From assembly GCF_009827055.1 (NCBI RefSeq), contig NZ_WUMK01000010.1, positions 62,001 to 126,000 on the forward strand: DNA of 64,000 nucleotides, read 5' to 3'. Positions 16,730-26,403 of this stretch are shown in pieces. How positions within the stretch are numbered: the stretch's first letter is position 1; each line of letters begins with the position of its first letter. Under the pieces are notes generated by a model that saw only the letters and a list, made by a program, of their open reading frames with translations, was not told where the DNA came from and did not search any database. The translations under genes and the position numbers were made by a program. Source of the stretch: Shinella kummerowiae. GTDB lineage: Bacteria; Pseudomonadota; Alphaproteobacteria; Rhizobiales; Rhizobiaceae.

Positions 16730-17605
16730 ATGAAACTGTCCGGCGTTATGCCCGCCCTCGTCACCCCCTTCGACGCCAACAACCGGGTCGACTTCAAGGC
16801 TTTCGAAAAACACCTGACCAACCTTCGCGCCGCAGGCGTCACCGGCTGGGTGCCGCTGGGCTCGACCGGCGAATATTTCTCCATGTCGAACGACGAGCGC
16901 GAGGACGTGCTGAAGTTCGTCAAGGATTTCGCCAAGGAAGGCGAGGCGCTGATCGCCGGCACCAATGCGCCCGCCACCCGCGAGGTCATCGAGAACACCT
17001 TGCGCGCCAAGGAAATCGGCTATGACACCGTGCTGCTTGCCACCCCCTTCTACACGCGCCCGACGCAGGACGAGCTTCTCGCCCATTACCGCGCGGTGCT
17101 CGACGCCGCCGACGTCAATCTGGTGATGTACAACTACCCGCCGAAGGACGGCATCGAGATCGGCTTCGATCTGATGGATGCGCTGGCGGACGACCCGCGC
17201 GTCATCGGCATCAAGGAAAGCTCGGGCGTGCTGCAGCGCGCCGTCGATATTCACGCCCGCTATAACGGCCGTATCGACCTCATCTCCGGCTCGGACGATA
17301 TCGCGCTCGACTTCATGTTCTGGGGCGCCGATTGCTGGATCTGCGGCCCGGCGAACTGCATGGCGGAGGCCTGCGTCGATCTCGACCGGACCTTCCGCTC
17401 AGGTGACCTTGCCAAGGCACGGGAGAAGATGACGGTACTCTACCGGGCCATGAACATCCTGGAGAGCGGGAAGTTCGTGCAAAAGATCAAATATGGTTGC
17501 GAGCTCCAGGGCACGCCGGTCGGTACCTGCCGTGCGCCGCTCGGCGAACTGACCGAGTCGGAAAAGGTCGATTTCCGCGCGGCCATCGCGCCGATCCTCA
17601 ACTGA
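16730..17605 (+). CDS. DapA-family deaminase/aldolase, probable pyrroline-4-hydroxy-2-carboxylate deaminase
   Basis: A 291-residue TIM-barrel enzyme of the dihydrodipicolinate synthase/N-acetylneuraminate lyase family. The Schiff-base lysine is K162 (GIKESSG), the conserved tyrosine is Y134 in YNYPPKDG, and the GSTGEYFS loop binds the carboxylate of the substrate. Most members of this kind outside lysine synthesis act in catabolism. Between a hydroxyproline-type importer, a DadA-like oxidase and an aldehyde dehydrogenase, the best fit is the HPC deaminase (HypD) that yields alpha-ketoglutarate semialdehyde; this assignment is from context. It is certainly of the DapA family. Confidence 0.85.
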   Translation: MKLSGVMPALVTPFDANNRVDFKAFEKHLTNLRAAGVTGWVPLGSTGEYFSMSNDEREDVLKFVKDFAKEGEALIAGTNAPATREVIENTLRAKEIGYDTVLLATPFYTRPTQDELLAHYRAVLDAADVNLVMYNYPPKDGIEIGFDLMDALADDPRVIGIKESSGVLQRAVDIHARYNGRIDLISGSDDIALDFMFWGADCWICGPANCMAEACVDLDRTFRSGDLAKAREKMTVLYRAMNILESGKFVQKIKYGCELQGTPVGTCRAPLGELTESEKVDFRAAIAPILN

Positions 17606-17614
17606 CGATACCGA

Positions 17615-17635
17615 GCCGGAGGCACTGCCTCCGGC
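17615..17635 (+). promoter_or_regulatory. Intercistronic hairpin between the DapA-like and FAD genes
   Basis: An 8-bp perfect stem (GCCGGAGG / CCTCCGGC) with loop CACTG, 10 bp after the stop and 22 bp before the next start. It has no U tract, so it is more likely an mRNA-processing or stability element than a terminator. Confidence 0.5.
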
Positions 17636-17657
17636 GCTTCGTCCCAGGAGCAGTCCC

Positions 17658-18896
17658 GTGTCATCCATTGCCGTTGTCGGCGCCGGCATTATCGGCACCA
17701 CCATCGCCTACGCTCTCCAGCGCCGCGGTTTTGCCGTGACGCTGGTCGACCGCGATGCGCCCGGCAAGGGCGCCTCCTACGGCAATATGGCGAGCATCGC
17801 CGTCACCGAGTTCATGCCCGCCTCGCGCCCCGGCGTGTGGGCGCAGATGCCGAAATGGCTGCTCGATCCGGAGGGGCCGGTACGCATTCGGCCCGCCTAT
17901 ATGCCGAAACTCGTGCCGTGGTTCCTGCGCTTCCTGGCGGCCAGCCGTCCTTCGAAACTGCGCGAACTGGAGGCGGCAGGAGCAGCACTTTGCGGCCGCG
18001 TCCATGAAGATCTCGATGCCCTGTTGAGGGAAACCGGCCTCACCTCGATGCTGAGCACGGAAGGTTGTCTCAGCCTCTATGCCGACGAGGCGGAATTCCG
18101 CGCCGACCGCGAACACATCGACATCCTCGAACGCTTCGGCTTCCGCCACGACATCCTCGGCGGCAATGCCATCCGCGATCTCGAACCGGCCTTGACGACG
18201 ACGATCGCCAAGGCCGTGCGCTTCCCCGACAACCGCTCCATTGCCGATCCCTATAAGCTGGTGACGGCACTTGCAGCACAGTTCCAGGCCTTGGGCGGCG
18301 TGATCCAGACCGGCGACGTCGTCGGCTTCGATGAAGGCGAGGGGAGCGTTTCGGCGCTGCGGCTGGCCGATGGCCGCCGTCTCGCCGCCTACCGTGTCGT
18401 GCTGGCGGCCGGCGCCTTCACGGGGCGCCTGTCGAAACTGCTCGGCGAGCCCATCCCGCTCGAAACCGAGCGCGGCTACCACACGCAGATCATGGCGCCC
18501 GGCATTTCCATGCGCCACTCGATCATCTGGCCCGCCCGCGCCTTCATGGTGACACCAACGGCCGGCGGCATCCGCGTCGGCGGTACGGTCGAGATGGCCG
18601 GCCTCGATGCGTCACCGGATTACCGCCGCGCCAGAATATTGGTCAAACGCGCGAAGGAAGCGCTGCCAAACCTCAAGGCCGAACAGACGAGCGAATGGAT
18701 GGGCCATCGCCCCGCCTTGCCGGACACCGTACCGGTCATAGGCCCATCGGCAAGGCTCAGGAACGTACTGTATGCTACCGGCCACGGCCATCTCGGTCTA
18801 ACCTACGCCGCCACGACAGGTCGGCTGATTGCCGATCTCGTGACGGGCGCCAAGCCGGCCATCGACCTCAAACCTTACCGCGTCGACCGTTTCTGA
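17658..18896 (+). CDS. FAD-dependent oxidoreductase (DadA-like, probable D-hydroxyproline dehydrogenase)
   Basis: A 412-residue DAO-family flavoenzyme. An N-terminal dinucleotide-binding motif (VVGAGIIGTTIAYAL) ends in an acidic residue (LVDRD); the C-terminal GHGHLGLTYAATTGRLIADL is the second FAD contact typical of DadA. Length matches D-amino acid dehydrogenase (about 415). It starts with GTG at 17658 preceded by CAGGAG. In the hydroxyproline pathway a DadA-like enzyme (HypO) oxidises cis-4-hydroxy-D-proline to the pyrroline carboxylate handled by the DapA-like enzyme; context supports this, but a general D-amino acid substrate cannot be excluded. Confidence 0.87.
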   Translation: MSSIAVVGAGIIGTTIAYALQRRGFAVTLVDRDAPGKGASYGNMASIAVTEFMPASRPGVWAQMPKWLLDPEGPVRIRPAYMPKLVPWFLRFLAASRPSKLRELEAAGAALCGRVHEDLDALLRETGLTSMLSTEGCLSLYADEAEFRADREHIDILERFGFRHDILGGNAIRDLEPALTTTIAKAVRFPDNRSIADPYKLVTALAAQFQALGGVIQTGDVVGFDEGEGSVSALRLADGRRLAAYRVVLAAGAFTGRLSKLLGEPIPLETERGYHTQIMAPGISMRHSIIWPARAFMVTPTAGGIRVGGTVEMAGLDASPDYRRARILVKRAKEALPNLKAEQTSEWMGHRPALPDTVPVIGPSARLRNVLYATGHGHLGLTYAATTGRLIADLVTGAKPAIDLKPYRVDRF

Positions 18897-18907
18897 AAGG
18901 ATTTTTC

Positions 18908-20383
18908 ATGCGTAGCGAACTCTATATCGACGGCAAGTGGAAAGCCTCGTCCGACGGCGGAACCTTCGAGGTGATCAATCCGGCGACGGAGGCGGTGATC
19001 CACCATATCGCCGCCGCCACCGCCGAGGATGTCGACGCGGCCGTCAAAGCCGCCCGCCGCGCTTTCGACGTGGACGGCTGGCCAGAGACATCGGGCGCCG
19101 AGCGGGCAAAATACCTGCGCGCCATCGCCGCCGGCATCCGCGCCCGGCAGGCCGAGATCGCCGGCCTCGAAGTCATCGACAACGGCAAGCCCTTCCCGGA
19201 AGCCGCCTGGGACATTGCCGACGCGGCCGGCTGCTTCGACTTCTATGCCGGCCTTGCCGAGCAGCTCGACACCAATCCGGAAGAGCCCATTCCGCTTGCC
19301 GACGATCGTTTTACGTCCAAGGCGGTGCGTGAGCCGATCGGTGTCGCCGGCGCCATCATCCCGTGGAATTACCCACTGCTGATGGCATCTTGGAAGGTCG
19401 CCCCGGCGCTCGCCGCCGGCTGCACGGTCGTGTTGAAGCCCGCCGAGATCACCTCGCTGACCGCGCTGGAACTTGCGGCCATCGCCGACGAGGCCGGCCT
19501 GCCGCCCGGCGTGCTCAACATCGTCACCGGCGCGGGCTCCGTCGCCGGCCAGGCGATCATCGATCACAGCCAGGTCGACAAACTCGCCTTCACCGGCTCC
19601 GGCCCGGTCGGCTCGAAGATCATGGCCGCCGCCGCCCGCGACATCAAGCGCATCAGCCTCGAACTCGGCGGCAAGTCGCCCTTCGTCGTCTTCGATGACA
19701 GCGACATCGAAAAGGCCGTGGAGTGGATCCTCTTCGGCATCTTCTGGAACCAGGGCCAGGTCTGCTCCGCCACCTCGCGTGTGCTGGTGCAGCAGGGCAT
19801 CTACGAAAGGCTGCTGGCGCGGCTGATCGAGGAGACGAGCCGCATCCGCATCGGCAGCGGCCTTGAGGACGGTGTGCTGCTCGGCCCGCTCGTCTCGAAG
19901 AAACAGTACGAACAGGTCGTCGCCGCCATCGAGGCGGCGAAGGTGGCGGGCGCGACGGTGGCCTGCGGCGGCACGCGGCCGGAGGGTTTTGATAAGGGCT
20001 ATTATCTTCGCCCGACCGTTCTGACCGACGTGCCGCTCGACAGCGCCGCCTGGAGGGAAGAGATTTTCGGACCGGTCGTCTGCCTGCGTCCTTTCACGTC
20101 GGAAGAGGAGGCGATCGCTCTCGCCAACGACAGCCGCTTCGGTCTCGCCGCCGCCGTCATGTCGGCGGACGATGCACGTGCCGAGCGCGTGGCGAAGGCC
20201 TTCCGCGCTGGCATCGTCTGGATCAACTGCTCGCAGCCGACCTTCACCGAAGCGCCCTGGGGCGGTTACAAGGAATCCGGCATCGGCCGAGAACTCGGCC
20301 GCTGGGGTCTCGACAACTATCTGGAGACCAAGCAGATCACGAAATATGTGAGCGAAGAACCCTGGGGCTGGTACATCAAGTAG
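18908..20383 (+). CDS. NAD(P)-dependent aldehyde dehydrogenase, probable alpha-ketoglutarate semialdehyde dehydrogenase
   Basis: A 491-residue ALDH-superfamily enzyme. The frame is open from 18695 inside the preceding gene, but the ATG at 18908 has AAAGGA upstream and gives the standard N-terminus. Catalytic Cys286 (GQVCSAT) and Glu252 (LELGGK) are present, as are the NAD-site IIPWNYPLLM and the FTGSGPVGSKI loop. The C-terminal end (KYVSEEPWGWYIK) resembles betaine-aldehyde dehydrogenases. In this operon oxidation of alpha-ketoglutarate semialdehyde to alpha-ketoglutarate is expected (HypH role), but the sequence alone would also fit another aldehyde. Confidence 0.87.
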   Translation: MRSELYIDGKWKASSDGGTFEVINPATEAVIHHIAAATAEDVDAAVKAARRAFDVDGWPETSGAERAKYLRAIAAGIRARQAEIAGLEVIDNGKPFPEAAWDIADAAGCFDFYAGLAEQLDTNPEEPIPLADDRFTSKAVREPIGVAGAIIPWNYPLLMASWKVAPALAAGCTVVLKPAEITSLTALELAAIADEAGLPPGVLNIVTGAGSVAGQAIIDHSQVDKLAFTGSGPVGSKIMAAAARDIKRISLELGGKSPFVVFDDSDIEKAVEWILFGIFWNQGQVCSATSRVLVQQGIYERLLARLIEETSRIRIGSGLEDGVLLGPLVSKKQYEQVVAAIEAAKVAGATVACGGTRPEGFDKGYYLRPTVLTDVPLDSAAWREEIFGPVVCLRPFTSEEEAIALANDSRFGLAAAVMSADDARAERVAKAFRAGIVWINCSQPTFTEAPWGGYKESGIGRELGRWGLDNYLETKQITKYVSEEPWGWYIK

Positions 20384-20394
20384 GGGCCGGCGCC

Positions 20395-21426
20395 ATGCAT
20401 TTCGAAAAATCCCTCGACCTGCTGCTCGTCCATTGCCAGGGCGAGCTTGGCCATGTGCTGATGGGCGGTGCGCCGGAAATCCCCGGCGCCACCATGCTCG
20501 ACAAGATGAACCATATCAACACGGTGGATGACAGTCTGCGCCGCTTCGTCACCTTCGAGCCGCGCGCCCATGTTGCCCAGTCTGTGAACCTCATCATTGC
20601 GCCCACGCGGGACGGGGCGGATGCCGGCTTCATCGTGCTACAGGCCGACCGGGCGCACCCGATGTCCGGCAGCAATTGCATCTGCGTCGTCACGGCCCTT
20701 CTCGAAAGCGGCCGGGTGGCGATGCGCGAGCCTGAGACCGTGGTTCGCCTCGATACGCCGGCCGGCCTTGTCGTGGCGCGGGCGCGCTGCGAGGGCGGGC
20801 GCTGCCTTTCCGTCAGCCTCGACAACGTGCCGAGTTTTGCCGAACTGCTGGATCACGCCATCGACACGTCCTGGGGCCGCATCACGGTCGATATCGCCTT
20901 CGGCGGCGTCTATTATGCGCTGGTGGATGTCGGCCAGGTCGGCCTTGTCATCGCGCCGGACAATGCAAGGGCACTTGCCGAAGCCGGCATCGAACTGAAA
21001 CGGCTTCTCGCCGATCAGGTGAAGGTGCGGCACCCGACGCTGAGTGGCGTCGATGAGATCGCCTATGTCATGTTCCGCGACCGCGAGCCCGACGGCGCTA
21101 TCCGCACCTGCACCACGCTCCAACCGGGGCGGGTCGACCGGTCGCCCTGCGGCACGGGAAGTTCCGCCAATCTCGCCACGCTGTTTGCCCGCGGCGCGGT
21201 GTCGGTGGGTGATGCCCGCACCTCCCGCTCCATCATCGGCGGAGAATTTCTGGCCGAGGCGATCGGCGAGGCCGAGATCGGCGGGCGCCGCGCCGTGCTG
21301 CCGCGCATCACAGGGCGCGGCTATGTCTATGGCCGCTCGCAACTGCGTGTCGATCCGGGCGATCCCTTTGCCGCCGGTTTCGCGCTGTCGGATACGTGGG
21401 GACCGCAGGTCGGTCTGTTGGGGTAG
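20395..21426 (+). CDS. Proline racemase family protein (4-hydroxyproline epimerase / 3-hydroxyproline dehydratase type)
   Basis: A 343-residue protein of the proline racemase superfamily. The first catalytic position is Ser91 (HPMSGSNC) and the second is Cys252 (DRSPCGTGSS). In the family, Cys/Cys pairs mark proline racemase or 4-hydroxyproline 2-epimerase, Thr/Cys marks trans-3-hydroxy-L-proline dehydratase, and Ser/Cys members are a less settled group with reported dehydratase and epimerase activity. The operon context (D-hydroxyproline-type oxidase, HPC deaminase, semialdehyde dehydrogenase) calls for an epimerase. Which activity dominates here is open. Confidence 0.88.
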   Translation: MHFEKSLDLLLVHCQGELGHVLMGGAPEIPGATMLDKMNHINTVDDSLRRFVTFEPRAHVAQSVNLIIAPTRDGADAGFIVLQADRAHPMSGSNCICVVTALLESGRVAMREPETVVRLDTPAGLVVARARCEGGRCLSVSLDNVPSFAELLDHAIDTSWGRITVDIAFGGVYYALVDVGQVGLVIAPDNARALAEAGIELKRLLADQVKVRHPTLSGVDEIAYVMFRDREPDGAIRTCTTLQPGRVDRSPCGTGSSANLATLFARGAVSVGDARTSRSIIGGEFLAEAIGEAEIGGRRAVLPRITGRGYVYGRSQLRVDPGDPFAAGFALSDTWGPQVGLLG

Positions 21427-21430
21427 ACAT

Positions 21431-22189
21431 ATGGAAAAACCATTGCAGGGACAGACCGTTCTCGTCACCGGCGCATCGGGCGGCATTGGCGCCGCCATCG
21501 TCGAGCGCCTGGCGGCAGAGGGCGCCCGGCCGATCATTCACTATGGGCGCGATGCTGCGGCTGCCGAGGCGCTGCTTGCCCGCATCAACGGCAACGGCCT
21601 GCTGGTGCAAGCGGATCTTGCGGCACCGGACGGCCCGTTTGCGCTGTGGCAAAAGGCGCTCGCCGCCGCCGGACGCATCCACGGCCTCGTCAACAATGCC
21701 GGCATCCGCACGGAGATTTTCATCGACGCTGCGCCCGAAGACTGGAAAGCCGCGTGGCAACGGGAGTTCCAGATCAACTTCTTCGCCGCCGCCGATCTCT
21801 GCAAGGAAGCCATCCGCCACTTCAAGGCGACAGGCGGCGGGCGCATCGTCAATATGGCGAGCCGTGCCGGACAGCGTGGCTATGCGGCCGATGCCATGCC
21901 CTATGGCGCGACCAAGGCAGCGCTAATCAATCTCACGAAATCCATCGCCCGCAGTTTTGGCGCCGATGGCGTGACGGCCGTGGCCATCGCCCCCGGCTGG
22001 GTGCGCACCGACATGGCCGAAGACTTCATCGCCACGCACGGCAAGTCCGTAGCGGTCGCGGACATCCCCATCGGCGAGATGGCGTCACCCGCCGAGGTGG
22101 CCGAACTCGTCGCCTTCGTCCTGCGCCCCTCGCAGGCCTCGCTGAACGGCGCAACGCTCGACGTCAACGGCGGCAGTTACATCCGGTAA
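21431..22189 (+). CDS. SDR family oxidoreductase
   Basis: A 252-residue classical short-chain dehydrogenase with the nucleotide motif TGASGGIG, the NNAG element (LVNNAGIRTE), catalytic Ser in NMASRAG, and YGATK. The ATG at 21431 is 4 bp after the stop of the racemase-family gene; the much longer upstream frame is a shadow. The sugar- or hydroxyacid-type substrate is unknown; with the next SDR it may process a second substrate of this operon. Confidence 0.88.
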   Translation: MEKPLQGQTVLVTGASGGIGAAIVERLAAEGARPIIHYGRDAAAAEALLARINGNGLLVQADLAAPDGPFALWQKALAAAGRIHGLVNNAGIRTEIFIDAAPEDWKAAWQREFQINFFAAADLCKEAIRHFKATGGGRIVNMASRAGQRGYAADAMPYGATKAALINLTKSIARSFGADGVTAVAIAPGWVRTDMAEDFIATHGKSVAVADIPIGEMASPAEVAELVAFVLRPSQASLNGATLDVNGGSYIR

Positions 22190-22204
22190 GATCAGGAGGT
22201 TTCC

Positions 22205-22960
22205 ATGAAGCGTTTCGAGAACAAGGTCGCGGTCGTCACCGGGGCCGGCGGCGGCATCGGTTCGGCGATTGCGCGGCGGCTGGCTGCCGAGGGCGCGCTG
22301 GTGGTGGTAACGGATGTCAACGGCGACGCCGCGGCGACGGTGGTGCAGGATATCGCGCAGGATGGTGGTCGCGCGGTGGTGATTGCCGCAGATATCACGC
22401 GGAAAGACGCGTGTTTCAACCTTGTCAAACAGGCTTTTGCGCTTGAAGGCCGGGTCGACGTGCTGGTCAACAATGCCGGCATCAACCGGCGTGGCAATCT
22501 GCTGTCGCTGTCTGACGAGGATTGGGCCACGAGCTTCGCCGTCAACCTGGATTCGATGTTCCATCTCTGCCGCGCCGTGCTGCCGCACATGATCGCGGCC
22601 GGCGGCGGCGCGATCGTCAACACCGCCTCGCAATGGGGCCTCCATCCCGCGCCGAACCATATCGCCTACAACACGACCAAGGCGGCAGTCGCCGCCTTCA
22701 CGCAAAATCTCGCCCGCGACTACGCGCCGGACAAGGTGCGCGTCAACGCCGTCTGCCCCGGCGAAATCCACACACCAATGCTGGAGGCCGGCGTCAAACG
22801 CTCCGGCCGCACCATCGCCGATCTCGACAGGCTCGTTCCCTTCGGCCGCATCGGCAAACCGGAAGAGGTCGCGGCCCTTGTCGCCTTCCTCGCCTCCGAA
22901 GAGGCCGCGTTCATGTGCGGCTCCTTGGTGGAGATCACCGGGGCGCAGGCTGTCGCCTGA
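22205..22960 (+). CDS. SDR family oxidoreductase
   Basis: A 251-residue classical SDR with TGAGGGIGS, LVNNAGIN, catalytic Ser in NTASQWG and YNTTK; a C-terminal segment FMCGSLVEITGAQ replaces the usual GQ-VDGG end. The start has AGGAGG upstream. It is the last gene of the operon that begins at 13704 and converges with dctD (25-bp gap). Only about a third to a half of the sequence appears shared with the neighbouring SDR, so it is unlikely to be a recent duplicate. Confidence 0.88.
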   Translation: MKRFENKVAVVTGAGGGIGSAIARRLAAEGALVVVTDVNGDAAATVVQDIAQDGGRAVVIAADITRKDACFNLVKQAFALEGRVDVLVNNAGINRRGNLLSLSDEDWATSFAVNLDSMFHLCRAVLPHMIAAGGGAIVNTASQWGLHPAPNHIAYNTTKAAVAAFTQNLARDYAPDKVRVNAVCPGEIHTPMLEAGVKRSGRTIADLDRLVPFGRIGKPEEVAALVAFLASEEAAFMCGSLVEITGAQAVA

Positions 22961-22985
22961 CGCGACGCCTATCGGATTTCGGGTC

Positions 22986-24347
22986 TCACGGGTTTTCCCC
23001 GTCCGCCTTGCCCGAAAACGCGCGCCGGACGATGCCGTGGCGTTGCAGTTTGTCGTAGAAGGTCTTGCGCGGAATGCCGAGGGCGGCAATCGTCTCCTGC
23101 ACGTCGCCGCCATGGGTGGAGAGCGTGTCCCGGATGATCTCCGCCTCCAGCCGCTCCAGCCGTTCCGGCAGCGTACCACCAGCATCGAGCACCGGGGGCG
23201 CGGACGCCACAGGCGGCATCGGTGTCACGCCCAGCACGGTTCGCTCGGCGAAATGGGCGAGTTCACGCACATTGCCCGGCCAGTCATGATCGGCAAGATG
23301 CCGCAGGATGCCGGCGGAAAGGGCCGGCACGTCGCGCTGGAAGCGCTGGGCCGCGCGTTCGGCGAAGTAACTGAAGAGAAGCGGAATGTCGTCCCGGCGC
23401 TCGCGCAGCGGCGGGATGGAGAGCGAGATGACGTTCAGGCGGTAGTAGAGATCCTCGCGGAACGTCTTGCGCTGCTCGGGATCGGCAAGGTCGACCTTGG
23501 CCGCCGCGACGACGCGGATATCGACGGGCCGCACCTCGTTGGTGCCGAGCGGCGTGACCTCGCGCATTTCGAGCACGCGCAGCAACTGCACCTGGGTCGA
23601 AAGCGGCATGCTTTCCAACTCGTCGAGGAAGAGCGTGCCGTCGCTTGAATGTTCGATGCGGCCGATGCGCTTCTTCTGGGCGCCGGTGAAGGCACCCGGC
23701 TCGTGGCCAAACAGCTCGCTTTCGATCACCTGTTCCGGCAGCGCGCCGCAATTGAGGGCGACGAAACTGCCCTTCGAGCGACGGCTCCAGCCGTGCAATA
23801 GACGCGCCACCACCTCCTTGCCGCTGCCCGTTTCGCCGGTCACCAGCACGTCGACATCCGTGTCGGCGATCTGGCGCAGCGTCTGGCGCAGACGGTCCAT
23901 CACCGGCGTCTGGCCGATCAGCGGAAAATCGTCCTCGGCCTGCCGGGCTGCCTCCCTGAGGCGGCGGTTTTCCAGCACGAGGCCGCGTTTTTCGGCGGCA
24001 CGGTGCACACACTGGATCAGCCGCTCAGCGGGGAAGGGCTTGGCGATGAAATCGTAGACGCCATCCTGGATGGCCTTGACGGCCGTCGGAATGTCGCCGT
24101 GGCCGGTGACGAGGATCACCGGAACTTCCGGGTCGATGCCGCCGATGCGTTCGAACATTTGAAGCCCGTCCATGCCGGGCATGCGAATATCGGACACGAC
24201 GACGCCGGCGAACGTCCTGTCGATGCGGGCCAGCGCGTCTGTGGCGGCACCGAACGGCGTGACGTCGAAGCCGGCCAGTTCCAGCGTCTGGGCGGTCGCA
24301 TGCAGAAGCTGCCGGTCGTCGTCGACGAGGAGGACGGGCATGGTCAT
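22986..24347 (-). CDS. dctD: C4-dicarboxylate response regulator DctD (NtrC family)
   Basis: A 453-residue sigma54 activator: receiver domain (about 1-120, phospho-acceptor Asp in [12 protein letters not shown]), AAA+ domain (about 145-380) with Walker A GETGSGKE, the sigma54-contact loop GAFTGA, Walker B GTLFLDE, and a C-terminal Fis-type HTH (about 405-440). Phosphorylated by DctB, it activates dctA with sigma54. It overlaps dctB by 4 bp (ATGA), and dctA lies divergently beyond dctB with DctD sites and a -24/-12 promoter. Confidence 0.95.
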   Translation of the reverse strand: MTMPVLLVDDDRQLLHATAQTLELAGFDVTPFGAATDALARIDRTFAGVVVSDIRMPGMDGLQMFERIGGIDPEVPVILVTGHGDIPTAVKAIQDGVYDFIAKPFPAERLIQCVHRAAEKRGLVLENRRLREAARQAEDDFPLIGQTPVMDRLRQTLRQIADTDVDVLVTGETGSGKEVVARLLHGWSRRSKGSFVALNCGALPEQVIESELFGHEPGAFTGAQKKRIGRIEHSSDGTLFLDELESMPLSTQVQLLRVLEMREVTPLGTNEVRPVDIRVVAAAKVDLADPEQRKTFREDLYYRLNVISLSIPPLRERRDDIPLLFSYFAERAAQRFQRDVPALSAGILRHLADHDWPGNVRELAHFAERTVLGVTPMPPVASAPPVLDAGGTLPERLERLEAEIIRDTLSTHGGDVQETIAALGIPRKTFYDKLQRHGIVRRAFSGKADGENP

Positions 24348-26182
24348 GGTAGAACCTTTCGCAGATGGACCTTGAAGCAGGCCCCGCCGGCATCCGTCTC
24401 GACCTCGAGCCGCCCGCCATAGTCGGAGACGATGTCCTTGGCGATGACGAGGCCGAGCCCGAGGCCCTTTTCCTTGGAGGTGTTGAAGGGCTCGAAGAGC
24501 GAGCCCAGAATGGTCGGTGAAATACCGGGGCCGTTGTCGGCCACTGAAATGGCGACCTCCCCATCGGTGACCGCGATGGACACATCCACCCGCCCGTCCG
24601 TTCGCTCCGCAACGGCTTCCAGCGCGTTCTGGAAGAGATTGATGAAAACCTGTTCGAGCCTGAGCCGGTTACCCAGGACGGCAAGACCCTGGGGCATCGG
24701 GCTTATGATCAGCCGCTCAAGCCGGCCGGTAAAGCGGCTGCGCAGCAGCATGATGGCACCGTCGATGACCTCCTGCAGCACGACCGGTTCCTCACCCGAC
24801 CGGCCCTTGCGCGCCAGCGCCTTCAGGTCCTCGGTGATCGTCGCGATCCGGTCCGTCAGATCGGCAATGAGGCCGAGATTTTCGAGCACCGGCTCGGGCT
24901 TGCTGCGCGCCAGAAAGACCTTGGAATTGTCGGCATAGGCACGGATGGTGGCGAGCGGCTGATTAATCTCGTGCGCCACACCGGCCGCGACCTGACCGAG
25001 AATGGCCAGCCGGTTGGCCTGCACGAGATCCTGCTGCACGGCCTGCAATTTCGTTTCGGTTTCCCGATGTTCGGCGATTTCGACTTGCAGGTGGTCGCGG
25101 GCAAGGCTGAGATCCATCGTGCGCTCGATCACGCGGCGCTCCAGTTCGTCGCGCGCCGCCTGGTCACGGGCGGCGTTGGCAAGCGATGTCTGGCGGCGGC
25201 GCAGCCAGATCGCCGCGGCGATCGTGGTCACTCCAATCGCGATGAGGGCGAGAAGCTGCGCCTCGCGCATGCCGGCCGAGACCGGGCCGGCGACCGGTAC
25301 GAGATATTCGAACTGCCAGGGCGTCGAGACCACCGGCGCGGTGATGCGCAGATAGGTTTCTGCGCCGCCGCCCGGCTGTACGGCGCGAAGCAGGCCGTCC
25401 GCCATCCGCTCGAAGGGCAGCGGCGTCAGCGGCGCTTCGCCGAATTGCAGGCTCTCGCGAATGGCCGCAAGGTTTTCTGCCGGCAGCGGCTCGGTCGTCA
25501 TGAAACGCCAGGAGGGGATGCTGGTGATCAGCACCACATGGTCCGCATCGACGATATAGGAGGGGCGTCGCGTCTCGTGCCAGTCGCGTTCAAGCTGGTC
25601 GAACTCCATCTTGACGACGACGACGCCGAGCGGGGCGGCGGCCGGGCCGATGCGGTGCGAAATATAGAGGCCTGGCCGTTTGCTGACCGAGCCGAGCGCA
25701 AAATGTTCGGCCGTGCCGTCCTTCATCGCGCGGGAGAAATAGGCGCGAAACGAATAATCGTTGCCCACGAAACTCGTCGGTTCGCGCCAGTTGCTCGCTG
25801 AAATCGCGACACCTTTCGTGTCGATGACATAGATCACCGCAGCACTGGTGCCAGCCACCAGTTCCTCCAGCTTGCGATCGAGAAAGGAACGCCGGGCGGA
25901 GTCCGATCCGGCCAAAGCCTCGGTGACGTCCCGGTCGCGCGACAGCAGGAAGGGGAGGGCGCGCGGGCGTTCCAGCACGGCGCGCAGCAGCGCGACCTTG
26001 AGACTGGCATCGGCATGCCCCTGTTCCTCCAGCGCCGACAGGGCCGCGGACCGGCCATAGACGCCGGCTGCATGGAGTGCCGCGATGGTGATCAGCAGGA
26101 GGGCAAGGGCGAAAGCGATCCATTGCCGCCGTGCTGTGCGGGAAAGGTCTGCCGCTGTGCGGTTTGGTGAGGGCGCCTGCAT
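24344..26182 (-). CDS. dctB: C4-dicarboxylate sensor histidine kinase DctB
   Basis: A 612-residue sensor kinase. A transmembrane segment near residues 18-40, a large periplasmic PAS/Cache-like sensor (about 45-300), a second transmembrane segment near 310-328, a coiled-coil linker, the dimerisation/phosphorylation box [11 protein letters not shown], and a HATPase domain with DNGPGIS and GLGLGLVIA. This is the DctB layout; it senses C4-dicarboxylates in the periplasm together with DctA and phosphorylates DctD. The ATG at 26182 is used. It is divergent from dctA. Confidence 0.94.
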   Translation of the reverse strand: MQAPSPNRTAADLSRTARRQWIAFALALLLITIAALHAAGVYGRSAALSALEEQGHADASLKVALLRAVLERPRALPFLLSRDRDVTEALAGSDSARRSFLDRKLEELVAGTSAAVIYVIDTKGVAISASNWREPTSFVGNDYSFRAYFSRAMKDGTAEHFALGSVSKRPGLYISHRIGPAAAPLGVVVVKMEFDQLERDWHETRRPSYIVDADHVVLITSIPSWRFMTTEPLPAENLAAIRESLQFGEAPLTPLPFERMADGLLRAVQPGGGAETYLRITAPVVSTPWQFEYLVPVAGPVSAGMREAQLLALIAIGVTTIAAAIWLRRRQTSLANAARDQAARDELERRVIERTMDLSLARDHLQVEIAEHRETETKLQAVQQDLVQANRLAILGQVAAGVAHEINQPLATIRAYADNSKVFLARSKPEPVLENLGLIADLTDRIATITEDLKALARKGRSGEEPVVLQEVIDGAIMLLRSRFTGRLERLIISPMPQGLAVLGNRLRLEQVFINLFQNALEAVAERTDGRVDVSIAVTDGEVAISVADNGPGISPTILGSLFEPFNTSKEKGLGLGLVIAKDIVSDYGGRLEVETDAGGACFKVHLRKVLP

Positions 26183-26192
26183 TTATAATTTT

Positions 26193-26241
26193 GAGCATGA
26201 AACCGCACGAAACTCAATGCATTGCGTGCGGAAAACCGCAC
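26193..26241. promoter_or_regulatory. Two candidate DctD-binding sites upstream of dctA
   Basis: A perfect palindrome GTGCGG-AAAA-CCGCAC (26226-26241) and an imperfect copy GAGCAT-GAAA-CCGCAC (26193-26208). Their centres are 33 bp apart, about three helical turns, and the perfect site is about 76 bp upstream of the -24 element. Known rhizobial DctD sites have a GTGCGG...CCGCAC core and occur as tandem sites of unequal strength. Confidence 0.8.
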
Positions 26242-26314
26242 AAGATGCAACAGTCGTCTTACGGGGTGAAAAAATAATCATATATTTACAATCGGTTACA
26301 AGCCATCGCGTGGT

Positions 26315-26331
26315 CTGGCACGCCCCTTGCT
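26315..26331 (+). promoter_or_regulatory. Sigma54 (-24/-12) promoter of dctA
   Basis: CTGGCACGCCCCTTGCT: the -24 block TGGCACG and -12 block TTGCT are both consensus, with GG (26317-26318) and GC (26329-26330) exactly 10 bp apart. It is about 75 bp before the dctA start. Confidence 0.95.
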
Positions 26332-26403
26332 GAACATGTTCCAGTTTCAGCAAGTCACCCCGGGAAGAGCCGGTTTCCGGTTGGGGTGCGAATGGAGGAA
26401 GCC

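Noticed and set aside
22960-22986. Small hairpin (GTCGC-CTGAC-GCGAC) overlapping the last SDR stop as a terminator
   Set aside because: Only 5 bp and no U tract on either strand.
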